A stretch of DNA of 64,000 bases from Beroe ovata (GCA_946803715.1 CAMPET010000040.1:6437-70436); one strand, 5' to 3'; positions 9,875 through 21,988 are shown, numbered from the stretch's first letter. A program made the numbers and translations. The notes: generated by a model from the sequence alone, not told the origin.

Positions 9875-12497
9875 CTAGCAGTCCTTTTCATCTGATTCAT
9901 CGTCACAGTCAGGCACTCCATCACAGTTCTGTTCCCTCTTGATGCACTGCTCCACCCCCAAACACATCAGCTCTCCTTCAGAGCACTCCACTGTGAAAAC
10001 GCGTGGGATTACCGAGCAAAATATGGAAACATGATTAGAAGAATTGCCGTTATCATAGGAATTCCCGTGCGATTCGTGTCAATGGTTTTCCACTCACGGT
10101 CCCGCTCGACGCATTCATCTATGTCACAGTAGTCATACTCGCTGGGTCCGACAAAACACCATGTTCTGCTATCCTTTCCGTCGGGATTCCTACACGCCGG
10201 CTTTTCCAGTCCAGATTTTGGGAACCTGCGAAATATTTCCTTGTGTTTGACAAAATGAGACTAGCCCCAGGGGTCTACTGCGAACGACACGCAGAACTTG
10301 CTAGAAAATTCCAAGATTTCGTGATGTTCACATGTGTTTCCACACCACACATCGTAATAATATTTAGTTTGAGAAATGAGAAGAATTCTACCATAGCTCA
10401 CATCATGATGAAGAAGTCACCCCACTCCACACAGTATCTACCCGAGACGGTGACCCTCTTGTCGGCCCGATATCCCTCCCCCACAGGGTCCTCGGCATAT
10501 GGGATACACCCGTTACCCAGCCCAAATCCACCAGCATCCTCAGTCGGCCCTTCTGCGAGTAAATGAGTTAAAAAGAGTAAAGATAATGAGTTTAAAATGA
10601 GTTAAACATGAAGTAAAAGATGAGTTGAATTGAGTTAAAAAGAGTAAAAAAGGTTTATTCAGATATTAGACTGTATATTTCGAAGTAGCGTGCCAGATTT
10701 GAATAACTGAATATGAGTGTAAACTGGCGGAGAGTTTTGGAGAAACTTTTGTGATACTTTAGACACTCACACATGAATCATGCCACGCCCGCTCACTCCC
10801 CAGCCGTCACACACACACACACACACACACACNNNNNNNNNNNNNNNNNNNNNNNNNNNNNNNNNNNNNNNNNNNNNNNNNNNNNNNNNNNNNNNNNNNN
10901 NNNNNNNNNNNNNNNNNNNNNNNNNNNNNNNNNNNNNNNNNNNNNNNNNNNNNNNNNNNNNNNNNNNNNNNNNNNNNNNNNNNNNNNNNTCACACATACA
11001 CACACACCCACACACACACACACACGCACACACACACACACACACACACTCACACACACACACACACACACTTACCACAGTCTGGGATATCACAGTATGA
11101 TATGGTAGTGGTTGATGTGTAACACCATGGTTTATTACGGAACGTCTCGAATCCCGATATATGGGTTGGCGGATTTCGGCAGTAGTTTCCGTCTCCCAGA
11201 CCAGCATTCGGGAATCTGGGATGAGCTAGAGTTTAGACAGTTAGAACAAGGTAGTTTCCCCAATGATATATATCTAGAGGCGGAGATTCTAATTTAGAGG
11301 CCCATATCACGAAACTCACAGCTCAGGAGTGTGTTTAGTTTCCGACCAATCCATGCACTTTTTCCCATGCCTGTCTGTGTCAGTGTGTCCTCGGTATTTC
11401 CGTCCAGACCTATCCTTTTCCACGTTTATGCACTCCAAAACTGTGTACAGTTAGACGTTAAGTGACGTATATCATTCAAGTTTCACTATGATGCAATATG
11501 ATCAAGGAAATATAAAACTCGATTCATCAAAACGTGGCTGGTGTCCTGACATTGGTGTTTTTCCGGGAAAGGTTGAAATGTGATGTGTTTCCGGGAAAGG
11601 TTGAAATGTGATCGTATGTTGATGACGTGTGGCATGAAGTGTAACATGACATGTGATTGTGACGTGTAACATGGCCTGAAACATCACGTGTAGCGCGTAA
11701 CATGATGTGTGTAACATGACGTGTAACATGACGTGTAACATAATGTGTAACATGACGTGTAACATAATGTGTAACATAATGTGTAACGTAATGTGCAACA
11801 ACTAACATGACGTGTTACATGACGTGTAACATGACGTGTAACATGACGTGTTACCCACCCGGACAGTCAGGAATGTAACATGACGCATACCCCTCACTGT
11901 CGTCCGAGTGACACCACGGCTCGTCGTGAGCGTTGCCAGGGTTACGACACAAGTTATCATCCAGTCCAGAGTTTGGGAAACTAGTGCGCAGGGTTATGTG
12001 TCGTACTTGCGTAGGTATAGGTTATTCATTTCAAAAAAGGAATCAGTTCATTCAAATACAATCAGTTCATTCAAATACAGTTCATTCAAATACAATATTT
12101 TCGAAGAAATGTACATACAGTTTACTTTTTGAGCTGCATACCTCTGAGCCTGATAGCCCCAAATCCTACACTTGTGTCCTGTGATAGTTTTTGCCACCTT
12201 GCCCCTATACTCACCACCCTTGGGATCTATTTCACGCTGGATGCATTCTGAGGGAGAGAATTGATTTTTATTTACAATCACAAGTCGGAGAGTTAGGACT
12301 TGTGATTGTACGATGTGTATCATAACACTAGCTACTCGCCTTCGTTTGACACAGCAACGGCAAACCTGGGGGAGAGGAGCTATCATGTGAGACTGAAAAT
12401 GAAACTGAAAAATTCAAGATGAATGGAAAAAAGCTGTCAGTCTACAATAACTGCTGACTTACAATGCAGCCAGCAGAAGTCCGTTCAAGAGCAACAT
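9875..12497 (-). CDS. secreted three-kringle plus LDL-receptor class A protein (9 exons)
   Basis: Minus-strand exons: 12463-12497, 12340-12365, 12142-12247, 11859-11980, 11320-11440, 11076-11215, 10402-10552, 10098-10225 and 9875-9990 (stop TAG). All phases agree. The start gives a signal peptide, MLLLNGLLLAALFAVAVSNE. Each kringle is split over two exons: the first half carries Y-R-G/A and C-x-x-W, the second FPNSGL..N.CRNP...PWC and YCDIPDC-like ends. The third kringle is the most divergent (WCFVGPSEYDYCDIDEC). The C-terminus is an LDLRA module with CDGVPDCDDESDEKDC. Known: both folds are extracellular disulfide modules for protein binding. No protease or transmembrane domain follows. Intron 2 appears to use a GC donor (AAG|GCGAGT). 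The gene is divergent from ACTR10. Confidence 0.85.
10833..10989. other. assembly gap (157 N) in a (CA)n tract
   Basis: The run of N is flanked on both sides by (CA)n, within the intron between kringle exons 11076-11215 and 10402-10552. Open frames spanning it are artefacts. Confidence 0.95.
11640..11850. repeat. about 15-bp minisatellite (taacatgacgtg)n
   Basis: Tandem variants of gtaacatgacgtgtaacataatgt fill the intron between kringle exons 11859-11980 and 11320-11440. Long minus-strand frames rich in HVTHYVTR are translations of this repeat. Confidence 0.85.
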
Positions 12498-13502
12498 AGT
12501 TCTGGAATTGCTAGTTTAACATCTATTGATGATTAATTATGGGCTTCCAATATCAATAATATGTGAAAAATTCATGAGTAGGTTTGGAATATCACAACAC
12601 TATGGCTATGACTCAGACTAATGAATAGAACATCGGGAAAACACGATCGAAAAGTCATGGGGGTGTAATGGGAGCGCATTGTGTGATTCAGCGGGCGTGT
12701 TATCTTGATTGAAATTCGGGAATAGAATTAGAACCAACGTAACTCGAGAATACACACGGTTCAAACGGAAATGGAATTATCATTAAGAATAAGTGTACCA
12801 TAATGATATCAGGAACGACCGTTGAAACGGGATGATAATCTCATTTTATATAATTACTTTACTAGGGGACAATGGTATACCAGTTTCTGAATCGCAGACA
12901 CTGAAAATATAAAGTCAACGTTAGAGCGTCAAAATCTGATCAAATCCGGCTACTGTTAGGCTCAAAGCTCACTGTCGCTGCTCTCAGTCAGTCAGTCTCA
13001 CCTTGCACCATGACAATTGACATAGCCACTTGGACCTTGGTAGATCCTCAATAATTGACACCCTAGACGTCATACAAACAGTCATCTGTCATATCACATA
13101 CTAATACTCATAGCTTAGCCACATATATAGGTAGGTACGTCTTATACTACTATTATAATAGTTATTAATAATCCTGATCATTGCATTTACTCAATTGACC
13201 AAGCAATTTCAGAATTCAGTCCTCAATTAATAATGATAACAAAGCCCAAAGCCTTGTTTTCAAGATATCTGTAGCCAAGATATGGTAGCTATATGGTAGC
13301 TATATGGTAGCTATCTTTAATTTTCCCTGCTTCAATTTTCCCTTCTCCCTGCGCAAGAAATTGGGAGTTTTAATTTTGCATCGGTGAAGATTGAAGGTGC
13401 GCGCCGCGCGCGAGGAACAGTGGACGACTCCGCTGCTAGCGCGTTTTGCGACATTTCATATCACACATCACTGCACAGGATCTGTGACATGATTTGAAAT
13501 GT

Positions 13503-13579
13503 CTTGCCGGATGTTATCTGTCCACTGTTTCTTGCGCGCGCCGCGCGCAAGAAACAGTGGACAGATAACATCCGGCAAG
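13503..13579. repeat. perfect inverted repeat, 38-bp arms
   Basis: Arms 13503-13540 and 13542-13579 are exact reverse complements around a single central c, with cttgccggatgttatctg at the outer end and a GCGCGC core. In allele B (about 16800-16900) only part of one arm is recognisable (ataacatccggcaa). Confidence 0.85.
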
Positions 13580-13644
13580 AAATGTCGTGAAAAGCTAGGC
13601 AGCGGAGTATATAAATTTGATTGTCCACGTTGCGCGCGCCCTTT

Positions 13645-13773
13645 ATAGTAGACGGCCAAATAGTTTACCCATGGGCGTTTTGATACGTTTGCGCAGGGAA
13701 GCGCCGTTTGGCCAATCACGATGCAGANATGCGCGCTGAAAAGCCATGGGTAAACTAATTGGCCGTCTACTAT
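13645..13773. mobile_element. foldback element with about 31-bp terminal inverted repeats
   Basis: The left end tatagtagacggccaaatag... (13643-13676) is the near-exact inverse of the right end (13743-13773, ...ggccgtctactata). An outer GCGCGC-rich inverted repeat extends the stem to about 13628-13815. It contains the n at 13728 and has no counterpart in allele B, so it looks like an insertion. No coding capacity. Confidence 0.55.
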
Positions 13774-14599
13774 ATTTGAATCTGTGACAGATTCAAATAC
13801 AGGGCGCGCGCAACGTTTGCACTTATATAATTATACAAATTCTAATTACATCAAGTTGTCAATCAAAAATTAATTGCGGCATGGCACAGTGTGGTAAACA
13901 CGCGCGGGAGCTAGTTTGCGGTTGCCAAACCCTTTGAAAATGGGTGTTCCTGCGCTTATCAAATGTTTTCTGAACTCAACTCTATTTCTCGAATTAAACC
14001 TAACACAAATATAATCAGCAGTTAGGAACTTATAGCTGAAACAGGTAACTAAATCAAGCCACAATATCATCTCCAGTATATTGATATCAATGCAAATCAT
14101 GCTCTTATTTGATGGCTAAATGTTGTGAGAGTAACAAGCCAATCTACTTGCAATTTGCACTAGCCTTGGATTCTTGCTGGTTTTACATCACCAAAGTTAT
14201 ATGTTTTAAAGTTTCCGTTTGGCTTCTAGCAGCAAATCTTTGGACTAATTTGGAAACTATAAAACATTTCAAGTCAAAACTCTTAGCTTGGCATTAGATA
14301 AGGAAAGTGACTTGATTAAAGCAATTGAAGTTTTCTGCTTAGACTAAGATCAGTACAAGACTATGACTGAGTTTATGACTTCCTTAACTTGTTATCTGTT
14401 GATTGGTTGTGAATTGGATTTAGGGATTTATCCATGGGGACTTACTGAAATAAGCTAGTCATGGATAGACAGGGGGTGTGTTCCCTCTGATATCAAATAA
14501 CATGCTTGACATAAAGACATTACTTGGCCAGCTTATGGTTCTTAAACTGTGGTTAAAATCAACCATATGATGCCTTACCTAATTGATTTATCCCCTAGG

Positions 14600-15406
14600 A
14601 TGCCTCTCTATGATTTGGGGCTTGGATCTGAAAAAATTCACATTGTGATTGAGATTGGTGCTTATCATACCAAGTAAGTGATACTCCTGTAGAACTGGAT
14701 CATAAATAAATGTTACACAATCATTTTTTGAAATCCAATCATGAAATTTGAATCAGCGTTCAAAATGAAATGAAAAATTGGTGACTCAAACTTCAAACCA
14801 CAAGATTGGAACTTGTTACTCCCATATAACAAGTCAATCCAATATCCACACAACTGTACAGTATACCCACACTATGCACACATTTATGATACAATTTTCT
14901 TCCTCTTTGTAAACCCCTTTTTTAAAGTTGCAGCACATTGTGAACCCCTTGAAACACTTGCACATACACAAAATGTTTACTTTATCAATTGAATTCAATT
15001 ATCAATGTGTCTAGCAAGGCTTATTGCCTCAGGATCGGCTTTGCTGGAGAATCTGCACCACGTCATATAATCCCAAGTTACAATGTCAAGAATGATAACA
15101 AGGTAAATGATGGAGATATATGTAGCTAGTTATTGAGATGATATGTAGCTAGTTATCTACAAGTTCAGAAGGAATGCAACTGCAAAGAGCTTGGGAATAG
15201 AATATCTTGATAATAAAAAAGTTGCTTCAACGAAAATGCTATTTCACCAAGCGATTGGCAGTTTAATGTATGTCATACTTAAAAGTAGATAGTTTTGTCT
15301 CGTTTTAAAATGTGTGATTTTAGGTTGTTTATATATGTGAGGATTCCCTAACAAGAGAGGAGCTCCAAGATGAACTGGTGACTTTTGTCCATGCTATATA
15401 TTTCAG
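14600..15406 (+). other. ACTR10: ACTR10 exons 1-3, allele A copy
   Basis: Exons 14600-14673, 15033-15102 and 15324-15406 are near-identical to 17968-18863 and encode the same start (MPLYDLGLGSEKIHIVIEIG) with only a few changes (YICEDSLTREEL versus FICDDSLTKEEL-type variants). The sequence ends at the seam at 15583, so this is the 5' part of the other haplotype, not a separate gene. Confidence 0.8.
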
Positions 15407-15583
15407 GTGAATCAAACTTGACATGTCCAAGACTTAACATCGAAACATATAATATATTGACACCACTTTCCCGCATGACTTATATACATTTGACTCAATT
15501 TCCTCTTTGACACCACTTGAGTCGGACATCTAGTTGACCCGGATTCCTCTCAATTTTAAGAATTTCAGCCATAATTCGCCTGN

Positions 15584-16118
15584 CAGAGTTTGGGAAACTA
15601 GTGCGCAGGGTTATGTCAATGTGATGAACTTGCGCATAGGCTATTCATTTCAAAAATAGGAATCAGTTCATTCAAATACAATCAGTTCATTCAAATAGAG
15701 TTCATTCAAATACAATATTTTCGAAGAAATGTACATACAGTTTACTTTTAGAGCTGCATACCTCTGAGCCTGATATCCCCAAATCCTACACTTGTGTCCT
15801 GTGATAGTTTTTGCCACCTTGCCCCTATATTCACCACCCTTGGGATCAATTTCACGCTGGATACATTCTGAGGGAGAGAATTGATTTTAATTTACAATCA
15901 CAAGTCTGAGAGTTAGGACTTGTGATTGTACGATGTGTATCATAACTACTCGCCTTCGTTAGACACAGCAACGGCAAACCTGGGGGGAGAGGAGCTATCA
16001 TGTTAGACTGAAAATGAGACTGAAAAATTCAAGATGAATGGAAAAAAGCTGTCAGTCTATCATGTCAATAACTGCTGACTTACAATGCAGTCAGCAGAAG
16101 TCCGTTTAAAAGCAACAT
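15584..16118 (-). other. kringle gene 5' exons, allele B copy
   Basis: Holds the partial kringle-1 second exon at the seam (15584-15597), the first kringle exon (about 15757-15862), the short exon 2 and the signal-peptide exon (ATG at 16118). It differs from 11967-12497 by SNPs and small indels. The rest of the gene is absent because the contig begins here. Confidence 0.8.
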
Positions 16119-17967
16119 AGTTCTGGAATCGCTAGTTGAACATCTATTGATGATTAATTATGGGCTTTCAATATCAATAATATTAATATGTGAAAAATTC
16201 ATGAGTAGGTTTGGAATATCACAACACTATGGCTATGAGCATGACTAATGAATCGAACATCGGGAAAACACGATCGGAAAGTCATGGGGGGTGTAATGGG
16301 AGCGCACTGTGTGATTCAGCGGGCGTGTTATCTTGATTGAAATTCGGGAATAGAATTAGAACCAGCGTAACTCGAGAATACACACGGTTCAAACGGAAAT
16401 GGAATTATCATTACCATAATGATATCAGAAATGACCGTAGAATAAGAAACTGGGTGATAATTTCATTTTATATAATTACTTTATTAGAGGACAAGGGTAT
16501 TTCAGTTCCTCAATTACCCCTATCTTATAGCTGAGCCAGATATATACGTCTTATACCATAACTATAAGCTATTGATAGGTTAGCCAGATACATACGTCTT
16601 ATACCATAAGCTATTGCATATTGATTCTCTGATCATTGCATTTGCTCAATTGACACAGACAATGCAATTTCAGAATTCAGGCCTCAATTAATAATGATAA
16701 CATGAACATTGCCTAAAGCCTTGACTTAAAGATATCTGTAGCTATCTTTTTAATTTTCCCGGCTTTAATTTTCCCTGCGCAAGAAATGGGGAGGTTTTCG
16801 CAAACCATTGGTTTGGTGAAGGTGCGCGCGAGGAACAATGGACGAACAAATATAAATAACATCCGGCAAATGCAATGGGCAAGTTGCCTGGCGATGCTAG
16901 GCCCAGCTGACGCGAAGCGGCGAGCGCCAGCGATGTCTGAGAATAATTTGCGGCGCGCGCGCAATGAAATTCTCGACAGGGGCTATCATCGACAGCCAAT
17001 GGGCAAGCGTGCCCATTGCCCAATCGAATCACAAATCACTCCGCTGCTAAAGCTTTTTACGACATTTCAGATCCGATCATAGATTTTAATGGAAATGGAT
17101 CGGATGTTCTGTTCTAATTCTCGCGCTTATCAAGTGTTTTCTGAGCGCGCGTCGTTTGTCAGATTTTATCTGACCTCTGTTTCTCGCGCGCGGCCGAAAC
17201 AGGCCTTTGATGACGGTGATCTAGACAGGCCTTAGATGAAGGCGCGCGCGCCGCGCGCGAGAGACAGGTCAGGTAACATGACATCCGACAACCTAACACA
17301 ATATATAATCAGCTGTTTCGAACTAGTAGCTGTACCAGGTAACAGCCGTCAGCCAATATATCATCTCCAGGATATTGCAAAAATCATGCTCTTATTTGAT
17401 TGTTATATGTTGTGAGAGTAATAAGCCAATCTATTTGCACTAACCTTGGATTCTTGCTGGTTTCACATCCCCAAAGTAATATGTTTTGAAGTTTCCAGTT
17501 AGCTTCCAGCACCAAATCTTAGGAATAATTTGGAAACTAGAAAACATGTCAAGTCATGACTCTAAGCTTGGCATTAGATAATGAAAGTGACATGAGATAT
17601 GGATGATGATTCAATGAGAACAGGCTCTCAGCCTCATCTACAGGCAAGCCCTGACATGACTTCCACCTGGCCTGGTTGATAAAAGCAATTGAAGCCTTCT
17701 GCTTTGACTAAGATCAGTACAAGACTATGGCTGTTTGAGTTTATGACTTCCTTAACTTGTTATCTGTTGATTGGTTGTGAATTGGATTTAGGGATTTATC
17801 CAAGGGGATTTACTGAAATAAGCTAGTCATGGATAGACAGGGGGTGTGTGCTCTCAGATATCAGATAACATGCTTGACATTAAGACATTACTTGGCCAGC
17901 TTATTGTTCTAAAACTGTGGTTAAAATCAACCTTATGATGCTGTACCAATTCATTTATTCCCTTAGG

Positions 17968-20900
17968 ATGCCTCTCTATGATTTAGGGCTTGGATCAGAA
18001 AAAATTCACATTGTGATTGAGATTGGTGCTTATCATACCAAGTAAGTGATACTCCTGTATAACAAGTTTATCAAATATCCACACAACTGTTTACCTACAC
18101 TATGCACACATTTATAATACAATTTTCTTCCTCTTTGTAAACCCCTTTTTTAAAGTTGGAGCACATTGTGGACCCCTTGAAACACTTGCACATACACAAA
18201 ATGTTTACTTTATCAATTGAATTCACTTATCAATGTGTCTAGCAAGGCTTATTGCCTCAGGATCGGCTTTGCTGGAGAATCTGCACCACGTCATATAATC
18301 CCAAGTTACAATGTCAAGAATGATAACAAGGTAAATAATGGAGATATGTGCCTAGCTAGATATTGAGATATGTAGCTAGTTATCTAGATATCTATTATCT
18401 AGGTAGTAATAAAGTGACTAGGAAATATCAAGTATAGTTATTTCCTAACGGCAACCCTTCATAAAGTCCCCATAGGAGGATAAGGTCCTGAGTCTGGACT
18501 CCAGACTGAGGATGAATTATTTAATTTGTTTAAACCCCTGTAAAAAGATGGTCTCTCTGTAAGTATCAAGGATGTTGATGTATTATGAAGGATGTTCATA
18601 TATTATTGATATATTATGAAGCTATGCCAATGGGGATGATTCCTTCTGGGAACAGAATATCTTGATATTATAAAAAAGTTGCTTAAACGAAAATGCTATT
18701 TCACCAAGCGATTGGCAGTTTGATGTATGTCATACTTTAAAGTAGAGAGTTTTGTCTCGTTTTGAAATGCGTGATTTCAGGTTGTTTACATTTGTGACGA
18801 TTCTCTAACAAAAGAGGAGCTTCAAGATGAACTGGTGACTTTTGTCCATGCAATATATTTCAGGTGAATCAAACATGTCCAAGACTTAGTTGACCCACTT
18901 AACATCGAAACATATAATATACCCAATATATTGACACCACTTTCCCGCGTGTCTTTTATACATTTGACTCAATTTCCTCTTTGACACCACTTGAGTCGGA
19001 CATCTAGTTGACCCGGATTTCTCTCAATTTTAAGAATTTCAGCCATAATTCGCCTGGACACCATTGTGCTTCGAAGCCATATTATTTAACGTTGCTCCTC
19101 GACACCATCCACTCTCCAGGTACTTGCTGACTAATCCGAAGGACAGAAAAGTGGTTATTTGTGAAAACTTCCTTCAGACACAACAATTTCGGGAAACACT
19201 AGCTACAGTCCTCTTCAAGCAGTTTTCTGTAAGTCTTCACTTCACATCTAAATTATTTGGATTAGAGACCCAGCCTCATGACACCGTCTTGACACCACCA
19301 TCAGGTTGTAGGTGTTATGATGACACCAGCGCTTCCATTGGCCCTAGTTCCCCTTGGGACACCTACAGGTCTCATCCTAAATGTTGGATACAACGAAACA
19401 TCGGTCATATGCGTCTACGAGGGTAAGAGAGACAATCAGATTTTCATATTTAATAGATAATCGAAGGATATTTTCAGGTTTTAATGAAAGAGCTCAGCAG
19501 ACAGCACCCCTTCACTTCAACCCCCACTTAATTATTTCGCTTGTACAATTTCACTCCCACACCATAGTATACCCGTTGTTCGTTAGTCACAACAAGTCTC
19601 GTTAGTGTGCAAAATGCTAATGTAATGCATCTGGAAGTTTTGTGGCACAAATTGGGGCAAGAGTTGTTCGCAGCGCGCGAAATATTTCAAACATCCACCT
19701 ATGCATAAGCACTCCACTTTGCTTTATTTCCGCGCGCATGCACGTACGCTCTTATGTGATTGTTGTAGAATTCACATTATGACTGATTCGCATCTTGAAA
19801 GTGACTGAGAATCAATGATTACCAAACCACAAATTTCATACATGATGACATCAAATTGGGTCCTAACTACCACTTCAGTTTATTCGAATTTCACGGCAAT
19901 AGTTGTGGTATCATCACCTCTCTTCGATTCCATTTTCATCGTCCCGACAGTAGCTCAGTTGGCAGAGCGGAGGACTGTAGAGGTCTACCGAAGTTATCCT
20001 TAGGTCACCAGTTCAAATCTGGTCTGTCGGACTTAACTTTTCTTTTCAGTTACCAAGATTACAATACATTGCTCTCTCTACTGAGCGACATTGGTCAATT
20101 TGGGAATTCGATGAAAATTTTAGATCCCTCCCCATCCGCTAATTCCACGCCCTATATTATGGTACCGCACTCTTTCGATCAATATCTCACCCAGGGATGA
20201 TAATCATTCAAAGCTATAAAAGTGTGGAGCTTGGTGTCTTTGCTCATCTCATGTCCATCCAAAAGATGATTTCCAAGTCTGGTACTGTCAAGGCTGGTCA
20301 AGATGTGAAGAAGGCATCTGATCTATACGGTGAGAATCCTATCTTGTTTTTTAGTTATGTATCAGATAAAGCCATTGAAATTCTTCCTTCCAACGATAAT
20401 TACGGATGGACTGGTATGTGGTAACTTAAAAGAGCCCCCGACCAGAGAGTTCTGAGATTGAGAACTCACTAGTTTCGCAAACATCCTATAGATTCCTAGA
20501 TTTTCCCGCGCCGCGATTCAACTTTCTCACCGCGCGCGCTACACAAAGTTCCCATTGCACGAGGGACACACCACTCAGGTGAATTCGCTCTGAGCGTTCT
20601 CGAAGATATCAGAGTCCGGTGTTGTTTCTGTGGGGAACGACCCACAGAACTGGACAATCCTGACTACACGGGAACTGGGGTTGAGACACTACATCGGGCA
20701 GTGGATATGAACTACCCCATGTCGGATGGGCATCAATTGGTTGTCTCGGGGAAAATCAGGTACTCTTCACTGAAAACGCATTCCTCGAATCAACTTTTTC
20801 AACTGATGAAGCATGATGATATCATATAAGTAATGTAATAAACATTCCTCATCGATTCAACCGATGAAATTGGAATCATTTAACGGGCATCACGTAATTT

Positions 20901-21988
20901 AACGGACGTCACATCAGAATTCTGTTCATAACCGACTTGAAGACCATATATTCATATTGTGGCAGGGAAAGGTCGATGGAGGTTCTATATGATGGGGACG
21001 GAGAAGAGAATTCTATAGCTACCCTGGTTCTGGATAGCTTGCTGCAATGCCCTATTGATTGTAGAGCCGCTCTCGCGTCCCGGATCCTTGTTGTTGGTGA
21101 GATATGGAGTATTTCGAACACAAGGAAATTATTTATTATTTACCTTATTTTCGGGTTTCTGTTGGCTGGGATCTAGGTCGGGTTCTATGAGTATGACAAC
21201 AAAATAGCACTCAATCCCCTCAAATTCTGCTCCTTCGATTAGGTGGGGGTTGCATGTTACCTGGCTTCAACCATCGGCTTAAGCAAGAACTCCAGGCGTT
21301 CCTGAAAACTCCCCGGTTTTCCAAACTCCCTCTAGACAAGATCAAGTTCTTCAAACCCAACTATTACCCCAATATCATATCTTGGGTGGGAGGTTTGTAA
21401 ACTAGCACGTCATTTTCCCGATAATGACAGATATGTATCAGTCACGTTATATGCATTGCAATGTTTTGCAAATTCTTTTACCCTTGCCCGACCCTCATCA
21501 TACCCTTACCCCCACCTTGGTCCCTAATCGGAAAAAATACAGTTTTCCCGATTCAGGTGCTATTATGGGGTCCGTCGAGCATCTTCATGACAGATACGTG
21601 TCACGTGACTTCTTCAATGCTAAAGGTAAACATTGTGCTCCTTTCCAAAGATTACCCATAATATACATTTCTTACTTGAGAAGGATCAGTATGTGGGTTG
21701 TTTGAGATTGGCTAGTACCAACTTATTTGCTGTTCTCTGATTGGCTATCCCCCGCTCATATAATGCTGTTCTCTGATTGGCTGCCCCCGATAAATACTAC
21801 TGTTCTCTGATTGGCTGTTACCAGGTGCGAGCACGCTCCCCGATTGGTCGAGCCTGGCTCCCCAACTCCGAGACAGCTCCTCGTCCACGAGCAGCCCGAT
21901 GAGGCGAACCTCCTCGCCCATGAGGGACTACATGTCCGCACCCCTCACCACCCCACTCCCTCCCGTGTCGAGTCTCGCGATATCGTGA
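17968..21988 (+). CDS. ACTR10: actin-related protein 10 (dynactin ARP10/Arp11), 11 exons
   Basis: Exons: 17968-18041, 18261-18330, 18781-18863, 19120-19228, 19305-19422, 20195-20329, 20579-20759, 20966-21096, 21243-21392, 21557-21625 and 21825-21988. Phases join throughout and give 427 residues (human ACTR10 is 417). Recognised from MPLYDLGLGSEKIHIVIEIG, KIGFAGESAPRHIIPSY, YLLTNPKDRKVVICENFL, SVLEDIRVRCC, IATLVLDSLLQCPIDCRAAL, GGCMLPGF and GAIMGSV. Known role: pointed-end complex of dynactin, in dynein transport. The C-terminus after GASTLPDWSSL is Ser/Pro-rich. Exon 6 is the weakest: identified by phase and alignment length, with little identity. A splice-acceptor-like tract (tttattcccttag) ends one base before the ATG. 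Confidence 0.92.
19944..20031 (+). tRNA. tRNA-Tyr (GTA) with a 15-nt intron
   Basis: Acceptor arms CCGACAG (19944-19950) and CTGTCGG (20024-20030) pair, with discriminator A at 20031. The D-arm is GCTC...GAGC, and the T-arm ACCAG-TTCAAAT-CTGGT is perfect. The anticodon region GGACTGTAG is followed by an intron (about 19981-19995) and ATCCTT, the usual tRNA-Tyr arrangement with the intron after base 37. A T-rich Pol III terminator (ttttctttt) follows at about 20038. It lies in intron 5 of ACTR10 on the same strand. Confidence 0.93.

Larger units (their letters stand above)
12498..14599. promoter_or_regulatory. divergent intergenic region kringle gene / ACTR10 (allele A)
   Basis: About 2.1 kb between the minus-strand kringle start (12497) and ACTR10 ATG (14600). 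It contains a CG-rich core (13400-13820) with two strong hairpins and many GCGCGC runs, flanked by AT-rich sequence. No coding exon is seen. It presumably holds both promoters; the allele-B equivalent is 16119-17967. Confidence 0.5.
11967..19056. repeat. apparent duplication across seam n15583 (11967-15582 versus 15584-19056)
   Basis: After the single n at 15583 the sequence restarts at the equivalent of 11967 (cagagtttgggaaactag) and runs collinear to 19056, matching the last bases before the n (cataattcgcctg). Both copies hold the kringle gene 5' exons, the divergent promoter and ACTR10 exons 1-3. The likeliest reading is two haplotypes in series. Confidence 0.85.

Noticed and set aside
10767-11207. 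Long frames through the N run at 10833-10989 and the one at 30432-30769
   Set aside because: They consist of X and Cys-Val or His-Thr repeats from gaps and (GT)n.
11640-11850. Possible CRISPR-like array of short direct repeats
   Set aside because: Units are contiguous with no unique spacers and the sequence is an intronic minisatellite in a eukaryotic gene.
16337-17082. Open frames on both strands in the GC-rich segment 16700-17080
   Set aside because: They lie in allele B of a polymorphic intergenic region, overlap on both strands and are not open in allele A.
19479-19605. ACTR10 exon starting after tattttcag at 19478
   Set aside because: In phase it reads GFNERAQQTAPLHF without resemblance to ARP10; the exon at 20195 fits both phase and length better.
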